Source: Pseudomonas abieticivorans (GTDB taxonomy: Bacteria > Pseudomonadota > Gammaproteobacteria > Pseudomonadales > Pseudomonadaceae). From it: DNA of 64,000 nucleotides. Below the pieces are notes generated by a model. That model did not search any database. It had not been told where the DNA came from and saw only the letters and a list, made by a program, of their open reading frames with translations. A program made the position numbers and the translations under genes. The stretch is from assembly GCF_023509015.1 (NCBI RefSeq), contig NZ_CP094975.1, forward strand, positions 1,495,501-1,559,500, written 5' to 3'. Below are positions 27,041 through 36,252 of the stretch, piece after piece. Positions within the stretch are counted from its first letter, which is position 1; every line of letters starts with the position of its first letter.

Positions 27041-27204
27041 CAAATCTATCCTGGGCAGCAATAAAAGCCCGGATATTAACAGCCTGAGCAAGGAATCGCA
27101 GGCACACCGTTAGTGGCAAAAGGCCTGAACTGGCTGTGCTTCGGCGCACTTTGCACTAGAATGCAGCCCTTGAAATGGATTCATTGCGCAGCGGACGCCT
27201 TTTG

Positions 27205-27663
27205 ATGATCAACGCCAAACTCTTGCAACACGTCATTGACGCCTCCAATGACGGCATCGTGGTCGCCGAACAGGAAGGCGACGACACCATCCTGATCTAC
27301 GTGAACCCTGCCTTCGAGCGGCTGACCGGCTACAGCTCCCACGAGACGCTGTACCAGGACTGCCGGTTCCTGCAGAACGGCACGCGCGATGAGGACGCCT
27401 TGCGGGCAATCCGCCAGGCGATCGATAACGGCCTGCCCAGCCGCACCATCCTGAAGAACTTTCGCAAGGACGGCACGCCGTTCTGGAACGAGCTCTCGAT
27501 CACCCCGGTGCACAACGAAACGCATCAGCTGACGTATTTCATCGGCGTGCAGAAGGATGTGACAGAAGAAGTGCAATGTCGCGAGCGCCTCGCGTTGCTG
27601 GAACTGGAGTTGGCCGAAACGCGTGCGCAGTTGCAAGCGCTCAAAGCTGACCGACGGTCGTAA
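27205..27663 (+). CDS. Short LOV blue-light photoreceptor
   Basis: This 152-residue protein is a LOV-type PAS domain with helical extensions and no output domain, like P. putida PpSB1-LOV/PpSB2-LOV. The flavin-adduct cysteine is Cys53 in YQDCRFLQNGTRD, and other LOV residues are ILIYVNPAFERLTGY, RKDGTPFWNELSITPV and TYFIGVQKDVTEEV. The usual Gly after RFLQ is Asn here. ATG 27205 (MINAKLLQ) matches the family start; ATG 27175 would add ten residues. In P. putida these receptors work with class II LitR regulators, and one such gene lies about 0.7 kb downstream on the other strand. Confidence 0.9.
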   Translation: MINAKLLQHVIDASNDGIVVAEQEGDDTILIYVNPAFERLTGYSSHETLYQDCRFLQNGTRDEDALRAIRQAIDNGLPSRTILKNFRKDGTPFWNELSITPVHNETHQLTYFIGVQKDVTEEVQCRERLALLELELAETRAQLQALKADRRS

Positions 27664-27730
27664 CTAATTGGCCTTGCGGCGGTCTACCATTGCGGTAAAC
27701 CGATTTTTTTTCCTCTCGTTGAGCCTGATC

Positions 27731-28336
27731 ATGCAGCCTGATGCCCTCCTCACCCAGGATGAGCTGGATTTCATTCGAACCATGCAGCACAACCCGCAGC
27801 TGAACAAGCGCGACGCGACGTCGAGCCTGTTGGTCAATGGTGGGGCGCAAATCAAGGACCTGCTCACCCGCCTGGCGGCTAACGAGCAAGTCACCATCCA
27901 GGCGCAGTTCGAAAACCAGCAGATGAGCTTTCCCCTGCAGTTAGTGGAGGATGAGTTCCACGCCTTGCACCTGAAGTTGGGCGCACCGAGCATCTACGAA
28001 GAAGGGCCGATGATCCGCCCCTGGCGCCTGACCCTGGAAGAGCCGATGCCCCTGGAAGACGAACAGGGCCGCATGAGCCACCTGTGGGTGCGGGAAATAT
28101 CCTTCAAGGGTGTGTTGCTGGAAATCCGCAACCAGGCCAAGACACCACGGCACTTCTCACTGTGGTTCAACCCCTCGGGCCATGAACCCATTGCGTTGCG
28201 TGGCTCACTGGAACGCAAGACCGCCGCAGGCCTGGTCGCCTACCGGCTCGACCAAAGCGATGAAAAAGACATCGAAAGCCTGCGCCAGTACATCCTGCAC
28301 CAGCACCGCCTGACCCATCCGCACCTGCACGCCTGA
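27731..28336 (+). CDS. PilZ-like domain protein of unknown function
   Basis: This 201-residue soluble protein lies 67 bp after the LOV gene on the same strand. An N-terminal helical and beta region (LTQDELDFIRTMQHNPQLNK) leads to a C-terminal barrel-like part with MIRPWRL and later VREISFKGVLLEI. These resemble the RxxxR and D/NxSxxG motifs of PilZ domains, but both are degenerate, so c-di-GMP binding is doubtful. Its stop abuts the stop of the LitR-like gene with no gap. Function is not recognised. Confidence 0.6.
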   Translation: MQPDALLTQDELDFIRTMQHNPQLNKRDATSSLLVNGGAQIKDLLTRLAANEQVTIQAQFENQQMSFPLQLVEDEFHALHLKLGAPSIYEEGPMIRPWRLTLEEPMPLEDEQGRMSHLWVREISFKGVLLEIRNQAKTPRHFSLWFNPSGHEPIALRGSLERKTAAGLVAYRLDQSDEKDIESLRQYILHQHRLTHPHLHA

Positions 28337-29290
28337 TCAGGTATCCAAGCGCCCTGCCAGGCATTGCTGCAAGCGCCGCTGCATCAACCGCCCATCATTG
28401 CCCAGGCAAGCCACGTCGGTATTGACCAGGCTGTCGTGCGCCAGTTCCGATGCCTCGCCCGCCACCATCAACGGGCAGCCCAGGCCCATGCTCAGCTTGA
28501 GCACCTGGCGGGCAAAATCCGGTTTGGGCGGGTAACTGGAAAACAGTACCACCCCGTGGGGCTGCATCCTGTCGCACACCAGGCTCAACTCTTCCAGCGG
28601 TTGGCCCATGGCCAGAACGTGCACGGCCACTTCATCGCTGCCCAACAGCAGGCCCGCCACCAGCAATTCCAACTCGCGGCACTTGCCAGGCATCGCGGCC
28701 AGCAGCACCCGAGCATCCTGGCCTTGGCCGCGGGTCATTTGCAGCCGTTGCAAGGTACGGGCGCGCAGGAAATTATCGAGGAACAGCCATTCGCTCAGTT
28801 GGCCGAACTGATCGACCTGCAGCAACGCCTGTTGCCACACCGGCATCAGAATGTCCTGGAACACCACCGCCATGGGGTAGCTGGAAAATACCTGGCCGTA
28901 GATCTGCTCCAGGCGGGTTTCGTCGAACTGGCGCACGGCGCGGCCCAACTGCGCCTGCCACTCGCCGTGCTCACTGAGCAGCACCGCGCTGTCGCGCTCG
29001 CCCTCACGTGCCTTGGCCGTCTGGGCCTTGGCGAGGATCTTGCCGACCTTGCTCACCGCCACGCCTCGCTCGATCCAACCCAGGATACTGCGCACCTCGT
29101 CGATGTCGGCCTGGGAGTAGAGCCGGTGCCCACTCTCGGTGCGCGTGGGCTGCACCAGCCCATAACGGCGCTCCCAGGCACGCAGGGTCACGGGGTTGAT
29201 GCCGGTCAGGCGGGACACTTCACGGATTGGAAAGAGGTCTTCGCGGGCAAGCTCACCGCCACCGAGGGCGTCGTAATCAGTCTGGGTCAT
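28337..29290 (-). CDS. Class II LitR/CarH-like MerR regulator
   Basis: This 317-residue regulator has a MerR helix-turn-helix at about 20-60 (PIREVSRLTGINPVTLRAWE, RRYGLVQPTRTESGHRLYSQ), a helical middle at 105-185 and a cobalamin-domain-like C-terminal part. Where B12 binders have the D/ExHxxG histidine, this protein reads PGKCRELELL, so the cobalt-ligating His is absent. Such class II LitR proteins (P. putida PplR1-3) depend on short LOV proteins for light sensing, and a LOV gene is nearby. Probable targets are the flanking genes. Confidence 0.82.
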   Translation of the reverse strand: MTQTDYDALGGGELAREDLFPIREVSRLTGINPVTLRAWERRYGLVQPTRTESGHRLYSQADIDEVRSILGWIERGVAVSKVGKILAKAQTAKAREGERDSAVLLSEHGEWQAQLGRAVRQFDETRLEQIYGQVFSSYPMAVVFQDILMPVWQQALLQVDQFGQLSEWLFLDNFLRARTLQRLQMTRGQGQDARVLLAAMPGKCRELELLVAGLLLGSDEVAVHVLAMGQPLEELSLVCDRMQPHGVVLFSSYPPKPDFARQVLKLSMGLGCPLMVAGEASELAHDSLVNTDVACLGNDGRLMQRRLQQCLAGRLDT

Positions 29291-29499
29291 CGCTAGGGAA
29301 ACCGGGGGCAGGAGGCGTAGGCCATTCTAACCTTGCCAGCGCCCGCTTACCCAACAAACACCCGTATTGGAAACAGTACTGGCTTAATTAATCGTTTCAG
29401 GAATAATCCTTGCTTGATTTCAAACGCAGCCCAACACCCCGGCGCTGCGTTTTCATGGGAAGCCCTACCCGGGACGCTCATTTTGCACGGAGATACACA

Positions 29500-30063
29500 A
29501 TGTCTACCTCACCCGTCACCCTGATGGTTGCGCGTCGCGTGGCCGATGGCCGTTACCAGGACCTCATGACCTGGCTGCGTGAAGGCGAACAACTCGCCAC
29601 CGACTTCCCCGGCTACCTGGGTTCTGGCGTGCTGGCCCCGCCGCCCGACGACGATGAATTCCAGATCATCTTCCGCTTTGCTGACGAAACCACCCTGCAC
29701 GCCTGGGAGCACTGCGCCTCGCGCAGCGCCTGGCTGAGCCGCGGCAGCGGCCTGTTCGCCCAGCCCCACGAGCATCGGGTAAGCGGCATCGACGGCTGGT
29801 TCGGCGACACCGGCCACCCGCAACGGCCGCCGCGCTGGAAACAGACGGTGGCCATCTGGCTGGCTTTTTTTCCGGTATCGTTGCTATTTAACTTCGTGCT
29901 CGGCCCATTGCTGGGCGAACTGGGTTTGTTGAGCCGGATCTTCTACAGCACCCTGGCCCTGACGCCGTTGATGGTGTTTTTCTTTATCCCGCTGTCGACA
30001 AGGTTGCTGCACAACTGGCTACACGCCGCCCCAGCCAGGCCTTTGCGCCCGGCCACTCACTGA
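29500..30063 (+). CDS. Antibiotic-biosynthesis-monooxygenase-like protein with C-terminal membrane helices
   Basis: This 187-residue protein has a ferredoxin-like ABM domain at about 5-100 (VTLMVARRVADGRYQDLMTW, FQIIFRFADETTLHAWEHC), joined to two membrane helices (VAIWLAFFPVSLLFNFVLG, LTPLMVFFFIPLSTRLL). GGAG lies upstream of ATG 29500. It faces away from the LitR-like gene and precedes folM. The substrate is unknown; it may be light-regulated by position. Confidence 0.75.
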   Translation: MSTSPVTLMVARRVADGRYQDLMTWLREGEQLATDFPGYLGSGVLAPPPDDDEFQIIFRFADETTLHAWEHCASRSAWLSRGSGLFAQPHEHRVSGIDGWFGDTGHPQRPPRWKQTVAIWLAFFPVSLLFNFVLGPLLGELGLLSRIFYSTLALTPLMVFFFIPLSTRLLHNWLHAAPARPLRPATH

Positions 30064-30090
30064 ATCCGCGCCCACGGGGCGTGGGGAATG

Positions 30091-30119
30091 TTGTACAGAA
30101 TGTTCCAGTGGGATAACGT
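30091..30119 (+). promoter_or_regulatory. Possible promoter with TGTACA half-site before folM
   Basis: TTGTAC (30091-30096) and TAACGT (30114-30119) are separated by 17 bp and could be -35 and -10 boxes. The -35 overlaps TGTACA (30092-30097), the half-site reported for P. putida PplR1. The expected partner 12 bp downstream reads GGGATA, only 4 of 6 matching, so this is tentative. Confidence 0.35.
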
Positions 30120-30148
30120 CACGGGTGATAGCCCTGTGCGAGTACCCC

Positions 30149-30856
30149 ATGCCCCTTTGTGCCCCCATCCTGATCACCGGCGCCAGCCAGCGCGTCGGCC
30201 TGCACTGCGCCGAGCGCCTGCTGGACGATGGCTTTGCCGTGATCATCAGCTACCGCAGCGAGCGCGACAGCTTGCAGCACCTGCGTGAACGGGGCGCAAT
30301 CACACTGTTCGGGGACTTCTCGACCCAAGCCGGCATCCTGGCTTTTATCGATAGCCTCAAGGCCCATACCAGCAGCCTGCGGGCCATCGTGCACAACGCC
30401 TCGGCCTGGCTGGCCGAAACCGCCGGCGAGGAAGCCGACGCTTTCACACAAATGGTCAATGTGCACATGCTGGCGCCCTACCTCATCAACCTGCACTGCG
30501 CCGAACTGCTGCACGCCAGCACACCGGCCGACATCGTGCACATCAGCGATGACGTCACCCGCAAAGGCAGCAGCAAGCACATCGCCTACTGCGCCAGCAA
30601 GGCCGGGCTAGACAGCCTGACGCTGTCGTTCGCCGCCAAATTTGCGCCACGCATCAAGGTCAACGGCATCGCCCCGGCCTTGCTGATGTTCAATGCCGAT
30701 GACAACGCGGCCTATCGCGAAAAAACCCTGGCCAAGTCGGCCATGGGCATCGAGCCCGGCGCCGAAGTCGTCTACCAGAGCCTGCGTTACCTTATGGACA
30801 ACCCTTACGCCACGGGATCCACCTTGACCGTCAACGGCGGCCGGCACCTAAAATAA
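30149..30856 (+). CDS. folM: Dihydromonapterin reductase FolM
   Basis: This 235-residue SDR reduces dihydromonapterin to tetrahydromonapterin (and can reduce dihydrofolate). Motifs are [40 protein letters not shown] and the catalytic [16 protein letters not shown], ending in [18 protein letters not shown] 30149 is preferred; the in-frame GTG at 30125 lies at the putative promoter. folE begins 22 bp downstream, then folX, the gene set for pterin cofactor synthesis. Confidence 0.88.
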   Translation: MPLCAPILITGASQRVGLHCAERLLDDGFAVIISYRSERDSLQHLRERGAITLFGDFSTQAGILAFIDSLKAHTSSLRAIVHNASAWLAETAGEEADAFTQMVNVHMLAPYLINLHCAELLHASTPADIVHISDDVTRKGSSKHIAYCASKAGLDSLTLSFAAKFAPRIKVNGIAPALLMFNADDNAAYREKTLAKSAMGIEPGAEVVYQSLRYLMDNPYATGSTLTVNGGRHLK

Positions 30857-30878
30857 GCCGCCCCGCGAGGAATGCTTC

Positions 30879-31439
30879 ATGACCGAACCCCTGCCGTATC
30901 ATTACCGGGAAATCCTCAAGGGCCTGGGTGAAAACCCCGACCGCGAAGGCCTGCTCGACACCCCCAAGCGTGCCGCCAAGGCCATGCAATACCTGTGTCA
31001 CGGCTACGGCCAAACCGTGGAGGAGCTGGTGAACGGCGCGCTGTTTGCCTCCGACAATGATGAAATGGTCATCGTCGAAGACATCGAGCTCTACTCGTTG
31101 TGCGAACATCACCTGCTGCCTTTCATCGGCAAGGCCCATGTGGCCTACATCCCCACCGGTAAAGTACTGGGGCTGTCGAAAATCGCCCGTATCGTCGACA
31201 TGTTCGCCCGGCGCCTGCAGATCCAGGAAAACCTGACGCGGGAAATCGCCGACGCCATTCAGGAGGTGACCGGCGCCGCAGGGGTTGCCGTGGTCATCGA
31301 GGCCAAACACATGTGCATGATGATGCGCGGCGTCGAGAAACAGAACTCGACCATGAACACGTCGGTGATGCTGGGCGCCTTTCGCGACTCCAGCACCACC
31401 CGCCAGGAATTCCTGCAATTGATTGGACGGAGCAAGTAG
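30879..31439 (+). CDS. folE: GTP cyclohydrolase I
   Basis: This 186-residue type I GTP cyclohydrolase converts GTP to dihydroneopterin triphosphate. Zinc ligands are visible in [10 protein letters not shown] and later in [35 protein letters not shown] and NTSVMLGAF are family motifs. Its clustering with folM and folX suggests this copy serves monapterin rather than housekeeping folate; pseudomonads often have more than one folE. Confidence 0.93.
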   Translation: MTEPLPYHYREILKGLGENPDREGLLDTPKRAAKAMQYLCHGYGQTVEELVNGALFASDNDEMVIVEDIELYSLCEHHLLPFIGKAHVAYIPTGKVLGLSKIARIVDMFARRLQIQENLTREIADAIQEVTGAAGVAVVIEAKHMCMMMRGVEKQNSTMNTSVMLGAFRDSSTTRQEFLQLIGRSK

Positions 31440-31441
31440 CA

Positions 31442-31813
31442 ATGCCACAACTGGAGCCAGGAATGGCGCGCATCCGGGTCAAGGACCTGTGCCTGCGCAC
31501 CTTCATCGGAATCAACGAGGACGAGATCCTCAACAAGCAGGATGTGCTGATCAACCTGACCATCCTCTATGCGGCCCAGGAAGCGGTGCGTGACAACGAC
31601 ATCGACCACGCCCTGAACTACCGCACCATCACCAAGGCCGTGATCCAGCACGTGGAGGGCAACCGCTTTGCCCTGCTCGAACGCCTGACCCAGGAACTGC
31701 TGGACCTGGTGATGAGCAACACCGCCGTGCTGTACGCCGAAGTCGAAGTCGACAAACCCCATGCGCTGCGTTTTGCCGAGTCGGTGTCGATCACCCTCGC
31801 CGCACGCCGCTGA
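31442..31813 (+). CDS. folX: Dihydroneopterin triphosphate 2'-epimerase
   Basis: This 123-residue FolB/FolX fold protein ([59 protein letters not shown]) lies 2 bp after folE. The company of folM and folE, and the [11 protein letters not shown] pattern rather than that of FolB, favour the epimerase, which makes dihydromonapterin triphosphate. Product and neighbours define a tetrahydromonapterin pathway. Confidence 0.85.
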   Translation: MPQLEPGMARIRVKDLCLRTFIGINEDEILNKQDVLINLTILYAAQEAVRDNDIDHALNYRTITKAVIQHVEGNRFALLERLTQELLDLVMSNTAVLYAEVEVDKPHALRFAESVSITLAARR

Positions 31814-31823
31814 AGGAGCTGCA

Positions 31824-32120
31824 ATGAACGATCAACAACGCCTGGAACTTGAGGCCGCGGCCTTCCGCCGCCTGGTCCAGCACCTGGACAAACGGGTGGA
31901 TGTACAGAACATCGACCTGATGAACCTGGCCGGCTTCTGCCGCAACTGCCTGTCCAAATGGTACAAGGCCGAGGCAGACGAACGGCAGATCGAGGTGACC
32001 TTGGATGAGGCCCGCGAAGTCGTCTACGGCATGCCTTACGCCGAATGGAAAAACCTTCACCAGAAAGAAGCCAGCGCCGACCAACAAGCGGCGTTTGCCA
32101 AAGGAAAACAGCATGACTGA
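31824..32120 (+). CDS. DUF1244 protein
   Basis: This 98-residue cytoplasmic protein contains the DUF1244 signature DLMNLAGFCRNCLSKWYKAE with a Cys-x-x-Cys pair. AAGGAG lies 7 nt before ATG 31824. It follows folX by 10 bp and overlaps the next gene by 8 bp, so it belongs to the pterin operon. Function unknown; the CxxC pair could bind metal, which is only a guess. Confidence 0.87.
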   Translation: MNDQQRLELEAAAFRRLVQHLDKRVDVQNIDLMNLAGFCRNCLSKWYKAEADERQIEVTLDEAREVVYGMPYAEWKNLHQKEASADQQAAFAKGKQHD

Positions 32121-32454
32121 CTTGAACACCCTGCGTAACAGCCTGGACAGCGGCGAGCACTTGTTTGCCGATACCCTGGGGTTTATCGCGGCGCACTACG
32201 ACTACACCCCGCAAGCGTTCCGCAACGGCGAGGTGGAAAACGCCGCCGGGCAAAACGAAGGCTCGTGCAAGACCGTCGGCCTGGCCGTACTGGAAGGCCT
32301 GAACGACCAGCAGGTACTGTTGGCGTTCGGCGAGCATTACCGCTCGGTACTGGCCACGCCAGAAGGCAGCGACCACGGCAACATCCGCAACCTGATCAGC
32401 CACGGCCTGGCCGGGGTGATGTTCGACGGCGAACCGCTCAAACGCAAGGCATAA
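32113..32454 (+). CDS. HopJ-family protein
   Basis: This 113-residue protein (FADTLGFIAAHYDYTPQAFRNG, NAAGQNEGSCKTVGLAVL, HGNIRNLISHGLAGVMFDG) belongs to the family named after the P. syringae effector HopJ. The family is widespread in bacteria without type III secretion, and no secretion genes are near, so a housekeeping role is likelier than an effector. It overlaps DUF1244 by 8 bp and ends the operon before a terminator. Confidence 0.85.
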   Translation: MTDLNTLRNSLDSGEHLFADTLGFIAAHYDYTPQAFRNGEVENAAGQNEGSCKTVGLAVLEGLNDQQVLLAFGEHYRSVLATPEGSDHGNIRNLISHGLAGVMFDGEPLKRKA

Positions 32455-32457
32455 AAA

Positions 32458-32486
32458 AACCGGCCCATCGAGGCCGGTTTTTTTTA
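32458..32486 (+). terminator. Intrinsic terminator of the folM-folE-folX operon
   Basis: Stem aaccggcc / ggccggtt with a 5-nt loop, followed by eight Ts, directly after the HopJ-like stop codon. Confidence 0.85.
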
Positions 32487-32522
32487 ACACACCTTTTTGC
32501 AACACGCCTTTTTGCAACACAC

Positions 32523-33965
<1,443 letters not shown>

Positions 33966-33967
33966 TT

Positions 33968-34016
33968 AAAAGGGGCTGCCGAAGCACTTGGGGAAGGCCT
34001 TTGGCCGGCAGCCCTG
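33968..34016 (-). terminator. Terminator between the peroxiredoxin gene and trxB
   Basis: Read on the minus strand, gggctgcc (34014-34007) pairs with ggcagccc (33980-33973) over a loop that itself holds ggcc-rich pairs, and it is followed by TTTTAATT. Peroxiredoxin and trxB are therefore probably transcribed separately. Confidence 0.6.
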
Positions 34017-34023
34017 AAAACAA

Positions 34024-34623
34024 TTACAGGCTGCTGGCGTTCTCGGCCAGGTAGTCGGCCACGCCCTGGGCGTCGGCCTTCATGCCTTTTTGCCCTGGGC
34101 GCCAGCCAGCCGGGCAGACTTCACCGTGCTGTTCGGTGAACTGCAGGGCTTCGACCAGGCGCACCATCTCGTCCACTTCGCGGCCCAGCGGCAGGTTGTT
34201 CACCACCTGGTGCTGCACCACGCCTTGCTGGTCGATCAGGAACGAGGCACGCAGGGCCACGCCGTCTTCGTGCTCGATGCCGTAGGCACGGGTGATCTCG
34301 TGCTTGACGTCGGCCACCATGGTGAACTGGACTTCGCCGATACCGCCTTTTGCCACCGGCGTACTGCGCCAGGCGTGGTGAGTGAACTGCGAATCGATGG
34401 AAACGCCCACCACTTCAACGCCCAGATCACGGAATTTGTCCATGCGGTTGTTGTGCGCAATGATCTCGGACGGGCACACGAAGGTGAAGTCCAGAGGCCA
34501 GAAAAACAGCACCACGTACTTGCCACGCAGGGACGAGAGCTTGAAGCTGTCGACGATCGAACCGTCGCCCAGTACTGCGGCAGCGTCGAAATCAGGGGCC
34601 TGCTTGTTGACCAGAATGCTCAT
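34024..34623 (-). CDS. Typical 2-Cys peroxiredoxin (AhpC/Tsa family)
   Basis: This 199-residue peroxidase reduces hydrogen peroxide and organic peroxides. The peroxidatic cysteine is in WPLDFTFVCPSEI (about residue 50), the resolving cysteine in HGEVCPAGWRPGQKG (about residue 170), and the catalytic Arg region is RASFLIDQQG. It corresponds to the P. aeruginosa PA3529 type rather than to an ahpCF pair, as no ahpF is adjacent. The nearby trxB suggests thioredoxin as reductant. Confidence 0.9.
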   Translation of the reverse strand: MSILVNKQAPDFDAAAVLGDGSIVDSFKLSSLRGKYVVLFFWPLDFTFVCPSEIIAHNNRMDKFRDLGVEVVGVSIDSQFTHHAWRSTPVAKGGIGEVQFTMVADVKHEITRAYGIEHEDGVALRASFLIDQQGVVQHQVVNNLPLGREVDEMVRLVEALQFTEQHGEVCPAGWRPGQKGMKADAQGVADYLAENASSL

Positions 34624-34867
34624 GGGAACTCCTTGAAGGTGAAAATTCGAAGGCTTTGAAAATTTGATGTGCGCACTTTAACGAGGTGGGCAAGATTAAG
34701 GAAATACCGATTCACAATCCACCTTATAGGCCGCGTCTATTCATCACGGCTTGACGCCACCCCTTGGGCTATAAGCTTTGTTACAGTGCATTGCACAGCA
34801 CCTTCGCGGCTTTCACCCGCCGCTCAAAATCGGTAATGTCGGCCGGTTTTCACCCTTGGAGCACGCC

Positions 34868-35596
34868 ATGCAAGCCCCTGTACTGTCCGGCCCGCAATAC
34901 CTGCGCGAAGGCCTGAAGCTGGTTCTGAGCCCCGGCCTGCGGCTGTTTGTACTGCTACCCCTGGCCATCAACCTGATTCTGTTCGTGGGGTTGATCTACT
35001 TTGCCGGCCACGCATTCGGCCAGTGGGTTGACCAGCTCATGCCCACCCTGCCCGGCTGGCTGGATTTTTTGAGCTATATCCTGTGGCCGATTTTTGTCGC
35101 CTTGGTGGTGTTGATGGTGTTTTTCACCTTCACCATGGTCGCCAACATCGTCGCCGCGCCGTTCAACAGTTTTCTCGCGGAAAAGGTCGAGATCGTTGTG
35201 CGCGGCAAGGACGAATTCCCCGCATTCAAATGGAGCGAGCTGGCCGGCGAAGTGCCGCGCACCATGGGCCGCGAAATGCGCAAGCTGGGCTACTTTTTGC
35301 CCCGGGCCACCGGCCTGTTCGTGCTGTCGCTGATCCCGGTGGTCAATATTGTCGCCGCCCCCCTGTGGCTGCTGTTTGGCGTGTGGATGATGGCCATCCA
35401 ATACATCGACTACCCGGCCGACAACCACAAGATGAGCTGGCAGGACATGCTCGCCTGGCTGCGGCAAAAGCGCTGGCAGAGCCTGGGGTTTGGCGGGATC
35501 GTCTACCTGGTGCTGCTGATACCGGTGGTCAACCTGCTGATGATGCCGGCGGCCGTGGCCGGTGCCACGCTGTTTTGGGTGCGCGAGCGCAGCTGA
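34868..35596 (+). CDS. cysZ: Sulfate transporter CysZ
   Basis: This 242-residue inner-membrane sulfate permease starts [20 protein letters not shown], the CysZ opening. Several hydrophobic segments follow ([42 protein letters not shown] with [38 protein letters not shown]). GGAG precedes ATG 34868. The stop directly abuts that of the convergent membrane-protein gene. Confidence 0.9.
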   Translation: MQAPVLSGPQYLREGLKLVLSPGLRLFVLLPLAINLILFVGLIYFAGHAFGQWVDQLMPTLPGWLDFLSYILWPIFVALVVLMVFFTFTMVANIVAAPFNSFLAEKVEIVVRGKDEFPAFKWSELAGEVPRTMGREMRKLGYFLPRATGLFVLSLIPVVNIVAAPLWLLFGVWMMAIQYIDYPADNHKMSWQDMLAWLRQKRWQSLGFGGIVYLVLLIPVVNLLMMPAAVAGATLFWVRERS

Positions 35597-36175
35597 TCAA
35601 TCCACTTCGATGAATAGCCCGGCCAGCATCAACGCCCAGATCAACACGCCGGGCACCACGCACAGGTAGTTGAGCAGTTGCATCCGCGAGTTGCCGTAGC
35701 CCACCGGGTCGTCGGCGGCGAAGTTGATCAACTGCTGGCCCTTGTAAACCACCAGCGCCTGGATGAATAAAAAGCCCAGGCTGGCGATATCGGTCAACGG
35801 GTAGCCGATATTGCGCTTGACCAAAGCGTCCAGCAGGCTGCTGAACAGGCTTACCGCGACGAACGCCGTGGCCCAGAACATGGGCCGGCCAGGGTAATCC
35901 AACCCGCGTGCCTTGAGGCTGTCGTCGGCGTGGCGGTACAGCGCGTGCACAAAGAATATCGGGAACAGCCCGCGCATCAACGGCCACACGGGGGCACCGG
36001 TCGAGGCCTTGTACAGGCGCCAGTTGCGGTAGGACCAATACACTTGGTACAGCCCCAGGCTCAATACGAACAAGGCAAAGAACTTGCCCGCCGACACCAC
36101 GTAGAACTGCGGCCGGGTGCCGCCCAGCGGCGTGCGTAAATCCGCCTGGGGCGGGGCATACACGTTGTCCGACAC
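35597..36175 (-). CDS. Conserved inner-membrane protein of unknown function
   Basis: This 192-residue protein has about four to five membrane segments (FFALFVLSLGLYQVYWSYRNW, LFPIFFVHALYRH, FWATAFVAVSLFSSLL, LGFLFIQALVVYKG, VVPGVLIWALMLAGLF). The N-terminal pattern SLGLYQVYWSYRNW resembles DUF4234-type proteins. No function is known, and neighbours do not clarify its role. Confidence 0.72.
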   Translation of the reverse strand: MSDNVYAPPQADLRTPLGGTRPQFYVVSAGKFFALFVLSLGLYQVYWSYRNWRLYKASTGAPVWPLMRGLFPIFFVHALYRHADDSLKARGLDYPGRPMFWATAFVAVSLFSSLLDALVKRNIGYPLTDIASLGFLFIQALVVYKGQQLINFAADDPVGYGNSRMQLLNYLCVVPGVLIWALMLAGLFIEVD

Positions 36176-36252
36176 CGTCGCCTCCCCCTGCAGTCATCTA
36201 TCTGTCACCTGGGTGACATGTGGGCGCAATCGCCAGGCCCGACACTGGCGTC

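Noticed and set aside
32113..32454. Type III secretion effector locus suggested by the HopJ name
   Set aside because: No secretion apparatus, chaperone or hrp box is near, and the gene is part of a metabolic operon; the family is widespread in non-pathogens.
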